Below, piece by piece: positions 17,652 through 26,167 of a DNA stretch of 64,000 nt. The notes beneath the pieces are model-generated. The model worked only from the letters and a program-made list of their open reading frames with translations. It ran no database searches and was not told the origin of the DNA. Numbering within the stretch: the stretch's first letter is position 1; every line of letters starts with the position of its first letter. Both the position numbers and the translations under genes were made by a program. The stretch comes from Bradyrhizobium ontarionense (GTDB lineage: Bacteria > Pseudomonadota > Alphaproteobacteria > Rhizobiales > Xanthobacteraceae): positions 434,001-498,000 of the forward strand of contig NZ_CP088156.1 of the NCBI RefSeq assembly GCF_021088345.1, given 5' to 3'.

Positions 17652-17843
17652 TCACCACCGTGTCGAAACGATCCGGTTGCAAGGGTAGCAGCGGAAGACG
17701 CATGTCGCCGCTGAGCCCCTCAGGTAGGGAAGGTCGCCGAGGTGGGTCATGTCCGTGCCGCATTGGTCGCAGCAGAGATGCGGAACGGGATCGGCGAGGG
17801 GCGGCACGATGCGCTTGGTCCAACGCACGGCGCGCGCGTTCAT
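17652..17843 (-). CDS. Small zinc-ribbon-like protein
   Basis: 63 residues. The core HLCCDQCGTDMTHLGDLPYL followed by VFRCYPCNRIVS carries two CxxC pairs, a likely zinc ribbon. A paralogue with the same core lies at 24113-24307, which supports a real gene. Function unknown. The start is uncertain because the residues before PHLCCDQC are not conserved between the two. Confidence 0.6.
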   Translation of the reverse strand: MNARAVRWTKRIVPPLADPVPHLCCDQCGTDMTHLGDLPYLRGSAATCVFRCYPCNRIVSTRW

Positions 17844-18319
17844 CAGACCTTGGACGCAGGCCGCCGCGACACGATCTGGCGCGAGGCGCCCAGGCCGAAA
17901 TCGAAGGCATCTGGACGCTCATGCAGAGCCCGGAGACCAGGATGCGCGTTCGCGGGTTTCTTCGGGATTGACGTCGAACGGGGGAATCAAGGCCTTATTC
18001 GTCCGCGAGATGATCGCGTGTGAGTAGGCGAGGTTGCGTGGCGTTTTGTCGCGTTTGCGGGGTCTTGGATCTGAGCGCGACCTGCCGAAGGGGCAGGGCG
18101 CGGCGAACGTCATGCGGCGGCTTTGGCAGGCTGCGCGTTTGGGATCATCGGGACCGGCCGCGCAAGAAAGCTGGCGCAATTGGCGGACCTGCGACATGCT
18201 GGGGCGCGATCATTGCGGCGCCGAGCTCGTCGAATCGTGCCCGACGCCATGACCATCCAGGTTGCGCGGACGCCGGCCACATGCGATGGCGCGAAACGTC
18301 ATGGAGAACAGTTGGTCTG
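17844..18319. other. Intergenic stretch without a supported gene
   Basis: Several short overlapping frames exist on both strands but none has a recognised domain, signal peptide or good ribosome site. I see no repeat copy here. Confidence 0.45.
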
Positions 18320-18655
18320 ATGGATGAGGACGACTGGAGCGAACAAATATCCCGGATCGAGGCGCGGCTCGAGGAGCTTGCCGGAATGGCCGAGCGGTGT
18401 CGGAAGATCATCCTGGTCTCGAAGGTCGTGATCTATGTCGGCGCCGGATTGCTGCTCGGCGCGGTGCTGGGCCTGCTCGGGTCTAATGCTGTCGTCGCCC
18501 TCGGTGCGATTGCTGCGGTGCTCGGCGGCACCGTTTCACTCGGATCGAACGTCAGCACATTGCGACAGACAATGGCGGCAATGGCCACCGCTGAGACGGT
18601 TCGCTCGGACCTGATCGGCAGGATGGATCTTCGCCTGGTTGGTGACGCGCAATGA
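18320..18655 (+). CDS. Small membrane protein of unknown function
   Basis: 111 residues from ATG 18320. A charged helical N-terminus (DWSEQISRIEARLEELAGMA, probable short coiled coil) is followed by two hydrophobic segments, about residues 29-53 and 56-76, separated by a short Gly/Ser turn. This gives a helical hairpin in the inner membrane. No family recognised. Neighbours give no clear partner. Confidence 0.65.
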   Translation: MDEDDWSEQISRIEARLEELAGMAERCRKIILVSKVVIYVGAGLLLGAVLGLLGSNAVVALGAIAAVLGGTVSLGSNVSTLRQTMAAMATAETVRSDLIGRMDLRLVGDAQ

Positions 18656-18862
18656 AGCGGATTGTCGCTCCGGTCGCTCGAGCCGCTGGGTGTTGCCGTG
18701 CGCGATCCGTTTGCGGCGCCGCCGTAAACGTGACCGCACAGGTGCAAATGTCTGGATCGGCAGCAGAGACTATCGCACCATCAAATTGAATGCCCACGCC
18801 GACCCGGCCGAAAGAGCAGGGCAGGCAGACCAATCATGCAAACGATGCTTCAGGGAGAGACC

Positions 18863-19321
18863 ATGCTCAAGAACCTCGATCCGTTGCTCAATGCCGACGT
18901 GCTCTATGCGCTCAGTGCGATGGGGCATGGCGACCGGCTGGTGATCTGCGACACCAATTTTCCGGCGGACGCGATCGCGCGGCAGACCGTGTTCGGCGAG
19001 CTCTTGCGCATCGACAATGTGAGCGCGGCGCGCGCCGTCCAGGCGGTGCTGTCGGTGCTGCCGCTCGACAGCTTCATCGACGATGCCGCTGTCAGGATGG
19101 AGGTCGTCGGGAAGCCGGAGGAGGTGACGCCGGTGCAGCAGGAGGTCCAGGCGGTGATCGACCGCGCCGAAGGCAAGTCGTGGCCGCTGGTCGGCGTCGA
19201 GCGCTACGCGTTCTATGAGATGGCGAGGAGCGCCTATTGCGTGATCGCGACCGGCGAGCGCCGCTTCTACGGCTGTTTTATCTTCAGCAAGGGCGTCATC
19301 GCGCCGGATGACGCGCAGTAA
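18863..19321 (+). CDS. RbsD/FucU family sugar mutarotase
   Basis: 152 residues from ATG 18863, with AGGGAGA just upstream. It has the family opening MLKNLDPLLNADVLYALSAMG with the HGD motif (GHGDRLVICDTNFP) and the late EMARSAYCVIATGERRFYGC block. FucU-type proteins interconvert alpha and beta anomers of L-fucose; RbsD-type convert ribose pyranose and furanose forms. Fucose-type is more likely from the EMARxAYCVIATGE motif. It stands alone, without a sugar transporter or kinase next to it. Confidence 0.9.
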   Translation: MLKNLDPLLNADVLYALSAMGHGDRLVICDTNFPADAIARQTVFGELLRIDNVSAARAVQAVLSVLPLDSFIDDAAVRMEVVGKPEEVTPVQQEVQAVIDRAEGKSWPLVGVERYAFYEMARSAYCVIATGERRFYGCFIFSKGVIAPDDAQ

Positions 19322-19527
19322 TCATGGATGTCGGCCGTGGCTGCAGATCCTGACGACATGCGCCGACTGGTCACGGTCCATGTTCGTAGCTTTGCGCGGG
19401 CCTTGGCCGAGCAGCTTCCTAGAGGGGAGGCGCCACCAGTGCCGCAACGCGTCGCGTGGAGCGAGCGCCCGCCGAGGCCCAACGGGCGTCGCGAAGAGCA
19501 GATTGATCTGCCCATGCGGCGCTCGGC

Positions 19528-20097
19528 TCAACGCTCGTCCCGCATGATCTTCTCGAACCGGAAGAAATCGCCGTCGTCGGGCATGCCCTCCGGCGCAGGC
19601 CGGTGCGGAAGCGGGTTGTGGGCGTTGTAGTATTCGACGATCTTGAAGCCGCATTTGTTGACGTAGAAGTGAATGTTGCGCTTCTCGAAATACGGCGTGA
19701 AGGTTTGCCAGACCTTCGTTTCGGGATATCGCGCTTCGATCGCCTGCCAGGCCCGTTGCCCGACGCCGCGGCCATGCTGCCTGATCGAGATGTAGAACAG
19801 ATCGAGCGAGTTGCGATGCGAGACCGGATCAATGGTCAGGACGGCTCCGCCGACGCGTATCCCGTCCAGGAGGACATGATAGGTCGCGGCGCCCGGCGCG
19901 CTGAATGACTCCTCGACATCGTCGCCGGAGGGGATCGATTGGTCCGGGACCGAGCCGACCGCGTCGATCACGGCGGCCGAAAATGCCTCCTGCAATTCCC
20001 TCTTGAAGCCCGGCAGATCCCGCTTGTCCGCGACCTGGAGGGTCACGCAATTGTCTCCGATGTCGTGCGCCAAGGACTCTCCTTGCTTCAAGGCCAT
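19528..20097 (-). CDS. GNAT family N-acetyltransferase
   Basis: About 189 residues from ATG 20097. The acetyl-CoA site appears as RQHGRGVGQRAWQAIE, followed by the C-terminal GNAT strands HFYVNKCGFKIVEYYN. Two later alternative starts have better ribosome sites, a TTG at about 20073 and a GTG at 20046 that would give MTLQVADKRDLPGF, so the true N-terminus may be shorter. Substrate unknown. Confidence 0.85.
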   Translation of the reverse strand: MALKQGESLAHDIGDNCVTLQVADKRDLPGFKRELQEAFSAAVIDAVGSVPDQSIPSGDDVEESFSAPGAATYHVLLDGIRVGGAVLTIDPVSHRNSLDLFYISIRQHGRGVGQRAWQAIEARYPETKVWQTFTPYFEKRNIHFYVNKCGFKIVEYYNAHNPLPHRPAPEGMPDDGDFFRFEKIMRDER

Positions 20098-20304
20098 GCA
20101 TCCGTCCGGCGATATGAACGTGGCCAAGCTTACCGACGTCTGACATGCGCGATTGATGAGGGGGCGGCGGGGGCCGCAACCTTCACCTCATGCTCTGAGC
20201 CTCAGGCGCCGCGGTCCTCACCTGACCGATCCATCGCACCGGCCGCCTGACTCTTTTGCCCCGGCTCGATCGTCTTCACCTCATCTGGAGAGTGGAGCAT
20301 CATC

Positions 20305-21063
20305 ATGAGCCTGCAAGACAAGAGTGTCGTCGTCACCGGCGGAAGCCGCGGTCTCGGCCTGGGACTGGTGGAGGCCCTGGTCCATCACGGCGCGAGGGTG
20401 ACCGTGGTCGCGCGCGGAACCGAGGCGCTGAACGCCGTCGCCGCCCGTCTGGGCGTGGCCACGGTTGCGGCCGATGTCACCGACGAGGCCGCCGCGCAGC
20501 GCATCGTCGGGGACATCCGCCCGGACATCCTTGTGCTGAATGCCGGCACGACGCCGCGGATGGGCCGGCTGGATCAGCTGAGCTGGACGGACTTTTCCGC
20601 GGCCTGGGAGACGGACGTCAAGGCCGGCTTGTATTGGATCCAGGCGGCGCTCAAGCTCCCGCTCAAGCCGGGAAGCCGCGTCCTGGTCGGATCGAGCGGC
20701 GCGGCGGTGACGGGCTCACAGATGTCTGGCGGCTACGGGGGCGCCAAACGCATGCTCTGGTTCATGGCGAAATACGCCAATGGCGTGTCGCAGGAGACCA
20801 GGCTCGGCATCCGCTTCCAGGCGATCGTGCCGCGCATGATGATCCTCGGCACGGGAGTGGGGGATACGGCCGCGGGCGCTTATGCCGGGTCCATAGGCAT
20901 CACGCCGGAAGCGTTCGTCGCCCGCTTCGGCGCGCCGATGCCGCCACGGGCGTTCGGCGATCGCGTGGTCGCGGTGCTGGAGGACCCGCGTTTCGCCGAC
21001 GGCGTCGTGTTCGGTCTCAACGGCGACGATGGCGTGACGGTGATGGAAGGAGCGGCGGCTTGA
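20305..21063 (+). CDS. SDR family oxidoreductase
   Basis: 252 residues. TGGSRGLG (11-18), LVLNAGT (77-82), Ser130/131, Y144 and K148 (YGGAK) make a complete SDR active site. The stop overlaps the TTG start of the sigma-factor gene, so the two are translationally coupled. This suggests the SDR is a working partner of the sigma factor, not a random neighbour. Confidence 0.92.
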   Translation: MSLQDKSVVVTGGSRGLGLGLVEALVHHGARVTVVARGTEALNAVAARLGVATVAADVTDEAAAQRIVGDIRPDILVLNAGTTPRMGRLDQLSWTDFSAAWETDVKAGLYWIQAALKLPLKPGSRVLVGSSGAAVTGSQMSGGYGGAKRMLWFMAKYANGVSQETRLGIRFQAIVPRMMILGTGVGDTAAGAYAGSIGITPEAFVARFGAPMPPRAFGDRVVAVLEDPRFADGVVFGLNGDDGVTVMEGAAA

Positions 21064-21968
21064 GTGACGGCGGACATGCTTCGCACGGCGCGCGCAGGGC
21101 CGAGCTCATGGCTCTCGCAGAGCAGCTACGGCCCGAGCTTCATCGCTATTGCGCGCGCCTGATGGGCTCGGTGATCGACGGCGAGGACGTCGTGCAGGAC
21201 ACCCTGACGAAGGCGCTCGTCGCCGTGGACGAGATGCGGGACCTCGCGATGCTGCGCGCCTGGCTGTTCCGGGTCGCGCATAACCGGGCGCTGGACCTGC
21301 TGCGCGGCCGTGCGATCCGTGCGGCCGAACCGATCGAGGCGGCTGACGACGTCGCCGACGCCGCCGCACCGGATGCCGTGGAGGTGATGATGCGCGACGA
21401 GGCGATCAGGACGGCGGTGTCGCGCTTCACGGAGCTTCCGATCCCTCAGCGCAGCGTTCTCATCCTGAAGGACGTGCTCGATGAGCCGCTCGCCGACATC
21501 GCGGCTCTGCTCGGCCTGACGGTGGACTCGGTGAAGGCACATCTCGCCCGCGCTCGGGCGCGGCTCTCCGAGATCAACGCCGTTGCCGATGCGCAGCCGG
21601 CGGCGAGACCCGTGTCCGATGCGGTGGCGCGCTATGTGAGCCTGTTCAACCAGCGTGATTGGGACGGGCTGCGCGCGCTGCTGGCGCATGACGTCAAACT
21701 GCACCAGTCCGCCCATCCCGTCCGCGTCGGCTCGGCCGATGTCGGGATGTTCTTCAGCATCTACGCCGGCATTGACGGCCTCTGGCTGGCGCCTGCCTGG
21801 CTCGAGGGCCGGGAAGTCATCGCCGTGTTTGAACGCCAGGGCGATCCGAAGCCCAGCTACATCATGTGGCTCAGCTGGCGCGACGGCAAGATCAGCTTCA
21901 TCCGCGACTACCGCTACGTCCGCTATGTCATCGCCGACGCAGAGCTGGCGCTCGTCCCGCCGGTCTGA
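21060..21968 (+). CDS. ECF sigma factor with C-terminal SnoaL-like domain
   Basis: 302 residues if started at TTG 21060, which overlaps the SDR stop and has GGAAGGAG about 7 nt upstream; ATG 21108 is the alternative. Sigma region 2 lies at ~25-85 (GEDVVQDTLTKAL, then MLRAWLFRVAHNRALDLLRG). Region 4 lies at ~118-170 (LADIAALLGLTVDSVKAHLA). An NTF2/SnoaL fold occupies ~186-298. This architecture is that of ECF41/ECF56-like sigma factors, in which the tail domain controls activity in place of an anti-sigma factor. Small-molecule sensing through the tail is an inference. Confidence 0.88.
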   Translation: MSDGGHASHGARRAELMALAEQLRPELHRYCARLMGSVIDGEDVVQDTLTKALVAVDEMRDLAMLRAWLFRVAHNRALDLLRGRAIRAAEPIEAADDVADAAAPDAVEVMMRDEAIRTAVSRFTELPIPQRSVLILKDVLDEPLADIAALLGLTVDSVKAHLARARARLSEINAVADAQPAARPVSDAVARYVSLFNQRDWDGLRALLAHDVKLHQSAHPVRVGSADVGMFFSIYAGIDGLWLAPAWLEGREVIAVFERQGDPKPSYIMWLSWRDGKISFIRDYRYVRYVIADAELALVPPV

Positions 21969-22169
21969 GCACTGCGCGAGGGCCGGGCCGCGCCGCGCGT
22001 CTTGCCTCCGCGCGCAGCCAGCGTGGTCGGCGTCGCGCGCGACCACCGCGTGGGACGATGGGGGGCTACACCGTCGCACAATGCGAAGGGGCGCAGGCCG
22101 ACAAGGGCTTGATTCATATCAACGGGGGAGGGGCGCGTCAGGACCATATTCTAGCGAGAGGGATTCGAG

Positions 22170-22736
22170 ATGCAGCTCTTCAACTCGACGAGGAACTACG
22201 GCGCGATCCCGCAGGCGCTGCATTGGCTGACGGTCGTTCTCGTGGCCGCCGCCTGGGCGCTTGGTGTGTTCGGCGACGCGCTGCCCAAGGGCGCACCGCG
22301 TGAGTCCGGCCTGTTCATCCACGTGACGGCTGGGATCGCGATCCTCGCGCTTCTGGTGGTGCGCCTGGCATGGCGGCTGGCCGATCCATCTCCGCCGCCC
22401 GAGGCGACCGAATTCGCCACATGGATGGGAAAGTGGCAGGATCCGGCCGCGCGTTTCGCGCACTACGCCCTCTATGCGCTGCTCTTTGCCGTGCCCGTCG
22501 TGGGAATCGTGCTGCAGTTTGCGCGCGGTGATGCCTTGCCGCTGTTTGGCATCGCCGAGATCGCGTCGCCTTGGCCCAAGGACCGCGCGTTTGCTCACAA
22601 CGTCAAGGAAGTGCATGAAATTCTCGCCCACGCCCTCGTCATCGTAGCCGCAATGCATGCGGCTGCCGCGCTGATTCATCACTGGATCTTCCGGGACCGG
22701 ACGCTGCTTCGCATGTTGCCTCACTCGGACAATTAG
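22170..22736 (+). CDS. Cytochrome b561-type membrane protein
   Basis: 188 residues with four hydrophobic segments. It begins YGAIPQALHWLTVVLVAAAW (first haem-ligating His in the LHWL motif). Further histidines lie in helix 2 (LFIHVTAG), after FAHYALYAL, and in the last helix (VKEVHEILAHALVIV, then AMHAAAALIHHW). These would ligate two b haems. It probably transfers electrons from quinol to a periplasmic acceptor or to superoxide. GAGAGGGA lies upstream of the ATG. Confidence 0.9.
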   Translation: MQLFNSTRNYGAIPQALHWLTVVLVAAAWALGVFGDALPKGAPRESGLFIHVTAGIAILALLVVRLAWRLADPSPPPEATEFATWMGKWQDPAARFAHYALYALLFAVPVVGIVLQFARGDALPLFGIAEIASPWPKDRAFAHNVKEVHEILAHALVIVAAMHAAAALIHHWIFRDRTLLRMLPHSDN

Positions 22737-22826
22737 AGGAAGCGGCACGCCTGCAGGGATGACGCATCGCACCGCTCGTGGTTCGGATTGCCAATCCCCA
22801 GGGAAACACGGCCGGGAGACTCACCA

Positions 22827-23231
22827 ATGTTGGAATATCGCGTCAGCGCCCGACGGATCGACGCGCATGAAAGCGTCGCAGACTGCAAGGATGCGACCGT
22901 GGTGCTCGATACCGATATCAAGGGACGGCGGGATGCGTTCAATCCGGCCGAGCTTCTTCTCGCGGCGGTTGCCGCCTGCATGATCAAGGGAATCGAGCGC
23001 GTGACGCCGATGCTCAAGTTCGATCTTCGCGGTGTCGACGTGCGGTTGATCGGCGTCCGTCAGGACAGCCCGCCGATGATGGCGTCGATCGACTACGAGC
23101 TGATCGTCGACACCGATGAAGATGACCGCCGGCTGGAGCTGCTTCATCAGAATGTCAGGAAGTATGGGACGATCTCCAACACCGTGGCGGCCGCGACGAA
23201 GCTCCAGGGCGTGATCAGGAGAAGGACATGA
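22827..23231 (+). CDS. OsmC family protein lacking the second cysteine
   Basis: 134 residues from ATG 22827. The fold-defining NPAELLLAAVAACMIKGIERV gives the first redox cysteine at C51. The usual second cysteine, in a CPVSN-type motif, is replaced by YGTISNTV. OsmC/Ohr proteins reduce organic hydroperoxides with both cysteines, so this member is either a one-cysteine variant or has another role. It overlaps the next gene by 4 nt. Confidence 0.85.
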   Translation: MLEYRVSARRIDAHESVADCKDATVVLDTDIKGRRDAFNPAELLLAAVAACMIKGIERVTPMLKFDLRGVDVRLIGVRQDSPPMMASIDYELIVDTDEDDRRLELLHQNVRKYGTISNTVAAATKLQGVIRRRT

Positions 23232-23929
23232 GCCGCCTTCGCGCCCATCCCGAAAACCATCTGGTGGCGAGAATCGGATGGCTAAGGGCGGCCGTTCTCG
23301 GCGCCAATGACGGAATCATTTCGACTGCGAGCCTGATCGTCGGTGTTGCTGCGGCCGCCGCGACACGAAACGACGTCCTGATCGCGGGCGTCGCGGGATT
23401 GGTCGCCGGAGCGATGTCGATGGCCGCCGGTGAATATGTCTCGGTCAGCTCTCAGTCGGATACCGAGCAGGCCGACCTTGCACGCGAACGCAAGGAGCTG
23501 AGCGACAACCCCGCATTTGAGCGCGACGAGCTTGCCGATATCTACGTCAAGCGAGGTGTCGATCAATCCCTTGCGCGACAGGTGGCCGAGCAGTTGATGG
23601 CGAAAGACGCGTTGACGGCTCATGCGCGCGACGAATTGGGAATCTCGGAGATCACGGCAGCGCGGCCGATCCAGGCTGCCCTGACCTCGGCCGTGATGTT
23701 TTCAGTGGGGGCCGCCATGCCCTTGCTGATGGTCGTCGTGTCACCTGCCAACGCGCTGGTCCCGATCGTTTCCGCGGCTTCGCTCGCCTTTCTTGCGGTG
23801 CTGGGGGCGATCGGCGCAAAGGCAGGCGGGGCGAACATTCCGCGCGCCACCGTTCGCGTCACATTTTGGGGAGCCTTCGCCCTCGGCCTCACCGCGGGCA
23901 TCGGAAAGTTGTTTGGGGCGGTCGTTTGA
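23228..23929 (+). CDS. VIT1/CCC1 family membrane transporter
   Basis: 233 residues. The first helix contains LRAAVLGANDGIISTASLIVG, the family signature. AGLVAGAMSMAAGEYVSVSSQSD follows, then a charged loop (residues ~75-130) and three more helices near the C-terminus. Relatives move Fe2+ or Mn2+ across membranes. The 4-nt overlap with the OsmC-like gene indicates a two-gene operon, consistent with a metal or oxidative-stress role. Confidence 0.92.
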   Translation: MSRLRAHPENHLVARIGWLRAAVLGANDGIISTASLIVGVAAAAATRNDVLIAGVAGLVAGAMSMAAGEYVSVSSQSDTEQADLARERKELSDNPAFERDELADIYVKRGVDQSLARQVAEQLMAKDALTAHARDELGISEITAARPIQAALTSAVMFSVGAAMPLLMVVVSPANALVPIVSAASLAFLAVLGAIGAKAGGANIPRATVRVTFWGAFALGLTAGIGKLFGAVV

Positions 23930-24112
23930 AGCGTGGCAACGCTGGCGTGACGGTGCCAGTACGTGAAAGTCCTGACCGCGGACAGTCCGCCTCCACCGCG
24001 GCTGACACTCGTGAGCTGCGACGTAGTTACGGTGACAGTGCACAAAATGCCCGGACCGGCGAAGGCGCGCCGCCCGCCTGTATCGCGGCGGACGCGCCTG
24101 CGTCGAGACGGC

Positions 24113-24307
24113 TTACCAGGGTGCGGAGGCGACCCGGTTGCAGCGATAGCAGCGAAAGACGCGCTTTGCCGTTGCCCCCATCAGGGAGGGCAGGTCGCCG
24201 AGATGGGTCATGTCTGAGCCGCATTGGTCGCAGCGGAGATGCGGAGCGTCGTCGGCGACGGGCGGTGTTTTGCTAAGTTGAAGCTGGTCAGTTGACCCCA
24301 TCGACAT
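24113..24307 (-). CDS. Small zinc-ribbon-like protein, paralogue of 17652-17843
   Basis: About 64 residues from ATG 24307 (an upstream frame continues to 24361). The core APHLRCDQCGSDMTHLGDLP then VFRCYRCNRVAS matches the protein at 17652-17843, with both CxxC pairs kept while linker residues differ. Conservation centred on the cysteines supports a genuine zinc-binding protein of unknown role. Confidence 0.62.
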   Translation of the reverse strand: MSMGSTDQLQLSKTPPVADDAPHLRCDQCGSDMTHLGDLPSLMGATAKRVFRCYRCNRVASAPW

Positions 24308-24569
24308 TGCCAAAATCCGATCTCTCAGACGTCCGAAGCGTGCCGAGCAGAGCACCGTCAATGCTCGTGACCGGAGGTGCCGTCTATCGGTAAGAGGGGG
24401 TGCCGATAATCCGCACGATGCGCCGGCGTGACGGACGACGTCTGGTCCAAACAGCTCAGACCAGTAGTTCTACGGTGCGTGCGCCGGGTGAAACGGTGGC
24501 CGCTGGACCGAGGGAGGGCGACCACCGCCGGTCGCCGGCTCGGACACGCGTCTTGATCTGGATTGCCGC

Positions 24570-25775
24570 TCACCGCATCGTCGCGAGCCGCAGCGCCAGC
24601 GCGCAGGCGCGCTCGTACTCGTCGCGATTGATCCATTCGTCGATCGTGTGGGGCTCGTTCTGACCCGTTCCGAAGGTCACGGTCGGTACACCGTGGCGGA
24701 CCATCCAGTTCGCATCCAGCCCGCCATTGCTGGCGCGGATGGTCGGGGCTCCGCCGACATCGGACACCGCCGCGACCGCGCGCTTGACCACGGGCAGGCT
24801 CTCCTTCATGCGGAACGGATGGTAGTCGGTCTCGGCCTTGAACTTGATGCGGCCCGCCTTGCCGTCGCTGTTGGTGACCTGCTTGGCGGCCTTCTCGAAC
24901 GCCGCCTTGTATGCCTTCGTGATCTCCCTGACGAATTTTGCATCGTGGCTACGGCTCTCGCCGCGCACGTGGATGTAGTCGGTGACGACATTGGTGGCGT
25001 CGCCTGCGGGGCGGCCCTCGCCGCCGGTGACGGGGCCGACATTGCTGGTGCCGAGTTTGGCGTCCTTGCCCTTGCCCTTCACCACCTTGCCGAACCAGCC
25101 GCCGGCCTTCACGTCGGCGAGCGCGAGCGCCAGGATCATGGTCGCGCTGATGCCGCGCTCCGGCGCGACGCCGGCATGCGAGGCGCGGCCGAGGATCTCG
25201 ACCTGCCAGCGATCGGCGCCGACCGCGCCGATGGTGACGCCGGAGGCGGAGCTGCCGTCGAAGTTGAAGGCCATGACTGGTGCGCCGAGGTCGTCGGTCT
25301 TGACGTGCCGCGCGCCCCACAGCCCGGTCTCCTCGCGCACGCAGAACAAGAGCGTGATCGGCGGATGATCGAGCTTCTCGCGGATCAGCTCGGCCGCGAG
25401 TGTCACGAGAATGCCGCAGCCGCAGCGGTTATCGCCGCCGAGCGCGGTCTTCGCGGCGTTGACGATCTTGCGGCCCGAGATCTTCGGCTGCGCGCCGGCG
25501 CACAGCGGCACCGTGTCCATGTGGGTCATGAACATGATCCGCGGCTGGTTGTGCATCGTGCCGCGGCCGGGCAGGTCGACGATGAGGTTGCCGGTTTCGG
25601 TCGGCAGCGGGATGCGGCTGTTGGCGTCGTCGAGGCGGATCGCCTTGGCCGGCACGCCGCCGTCCCTCAGCGCCGCCGCGATCTCGCGCCCGATCGCTTT
25701 CTCCTGTCCGCTGACGCCCTCGACCGCGAGGAAACGCATGAGGCGGTCGGTGGCGGCATCAGCGTCGACAGTCAT
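24570..25775 (-). CDS. M20 family metallopeptidase (PepT-like)
   Basis: 401 residues from ATG 25775. Metal and active-site motifs run in order: MTHMDTVPL (first zinc His and catalytic Asp), GGDNRCGCG (bridging Asp), REETGLWGA (catalytic Glu pair), FDGSSASG, GRASHAG of the dimerisation domain, and a late His in NEPHTIDEW. These fit cytosolic tripeptidase/aminoacylase-type di-zinc exopeptidases. It is monocistronic; the substrate is not predictable. Confidence 0.9.
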   Translation of the reverse strand: MTVDADAATDRLMRFLAVEGVSGQEKAIGREIAAALRDGGVPAKAIRLDDANSRIPLPTETGNLIVDLPGRGTMHNQPRIMFMTHMDTVPLCAGAQPKISGRKIVNAAKTALGGDNRCGCGILVTLAAELIREKLDHPPITLLFCVREETGLWGARHVKTDDLGAPVMAFNFDGSSASGVTIGAVGADRWQVEILGRASHAGVAPERGISATMILALALADVKAGGWFGKVVKGKGKDAKLGTSNVGPVTGGEGRPAGDATNVVTDYIHVRGESRSHDAKFVREITKAYKAAFEKAAKQVTNSDGKAGRIKFKAETDYHPFRMKESLPVVKRAVAAVSDVGGAPTIRASNGGLDANWMVRHGVPTVTFGTGQNEPHTIDEWINRDEYERACALALRLATMR

Positions 25776-26167
25776 GAACGAATCCCTTCGATGAGCGAGG
25801 CGCAGAGCATCTTTCGCGGCGCCCCGTGGCGCAAGGGGGGCGGCCGGCGGATCTGCCATTCGCTGTGGGACGTCCTGATCTCTCCAGGCGATTGCCGGAT
25901 CAGGCGATCCTCACGGTCCAATGCGGACATCGACACGTGCAGACGCCGCGCCCGCTCTCCCAACGTCGCTCGCGGCAGGTTCCGCACGTCGACGCGGGGC
26001 ATTGTTTCGGAAACTTGAAGACCCAATTCGGTCCAGCCGCCATTATCAATCGGCCTGCGAGCAGCCACATCCGCACCACGAGCATCCGACGGGCGCGACC
26101 CTCATGACACGAGGACGCTGTCGGGGCGGCAGCGCGGCCTGATGCCGGTGGTGGTGAGGAGCGAGCG
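25776..26167. other. Intergenic stretch without a supported gene
   Basis: About 390 bases between the peptidase and membrane-fusion protein genes, which are divergent. It should hold both promoters. No recognised gene, repeat or operator was found. Confidence 0.4.

Noticed and set aside
24648..26018. Plus-strand frame of about 450 codons opposite the M20 peptidase
   Set aside because: The peptidase on the minus strand carries every metal motif; the opposite frame has none of any family.
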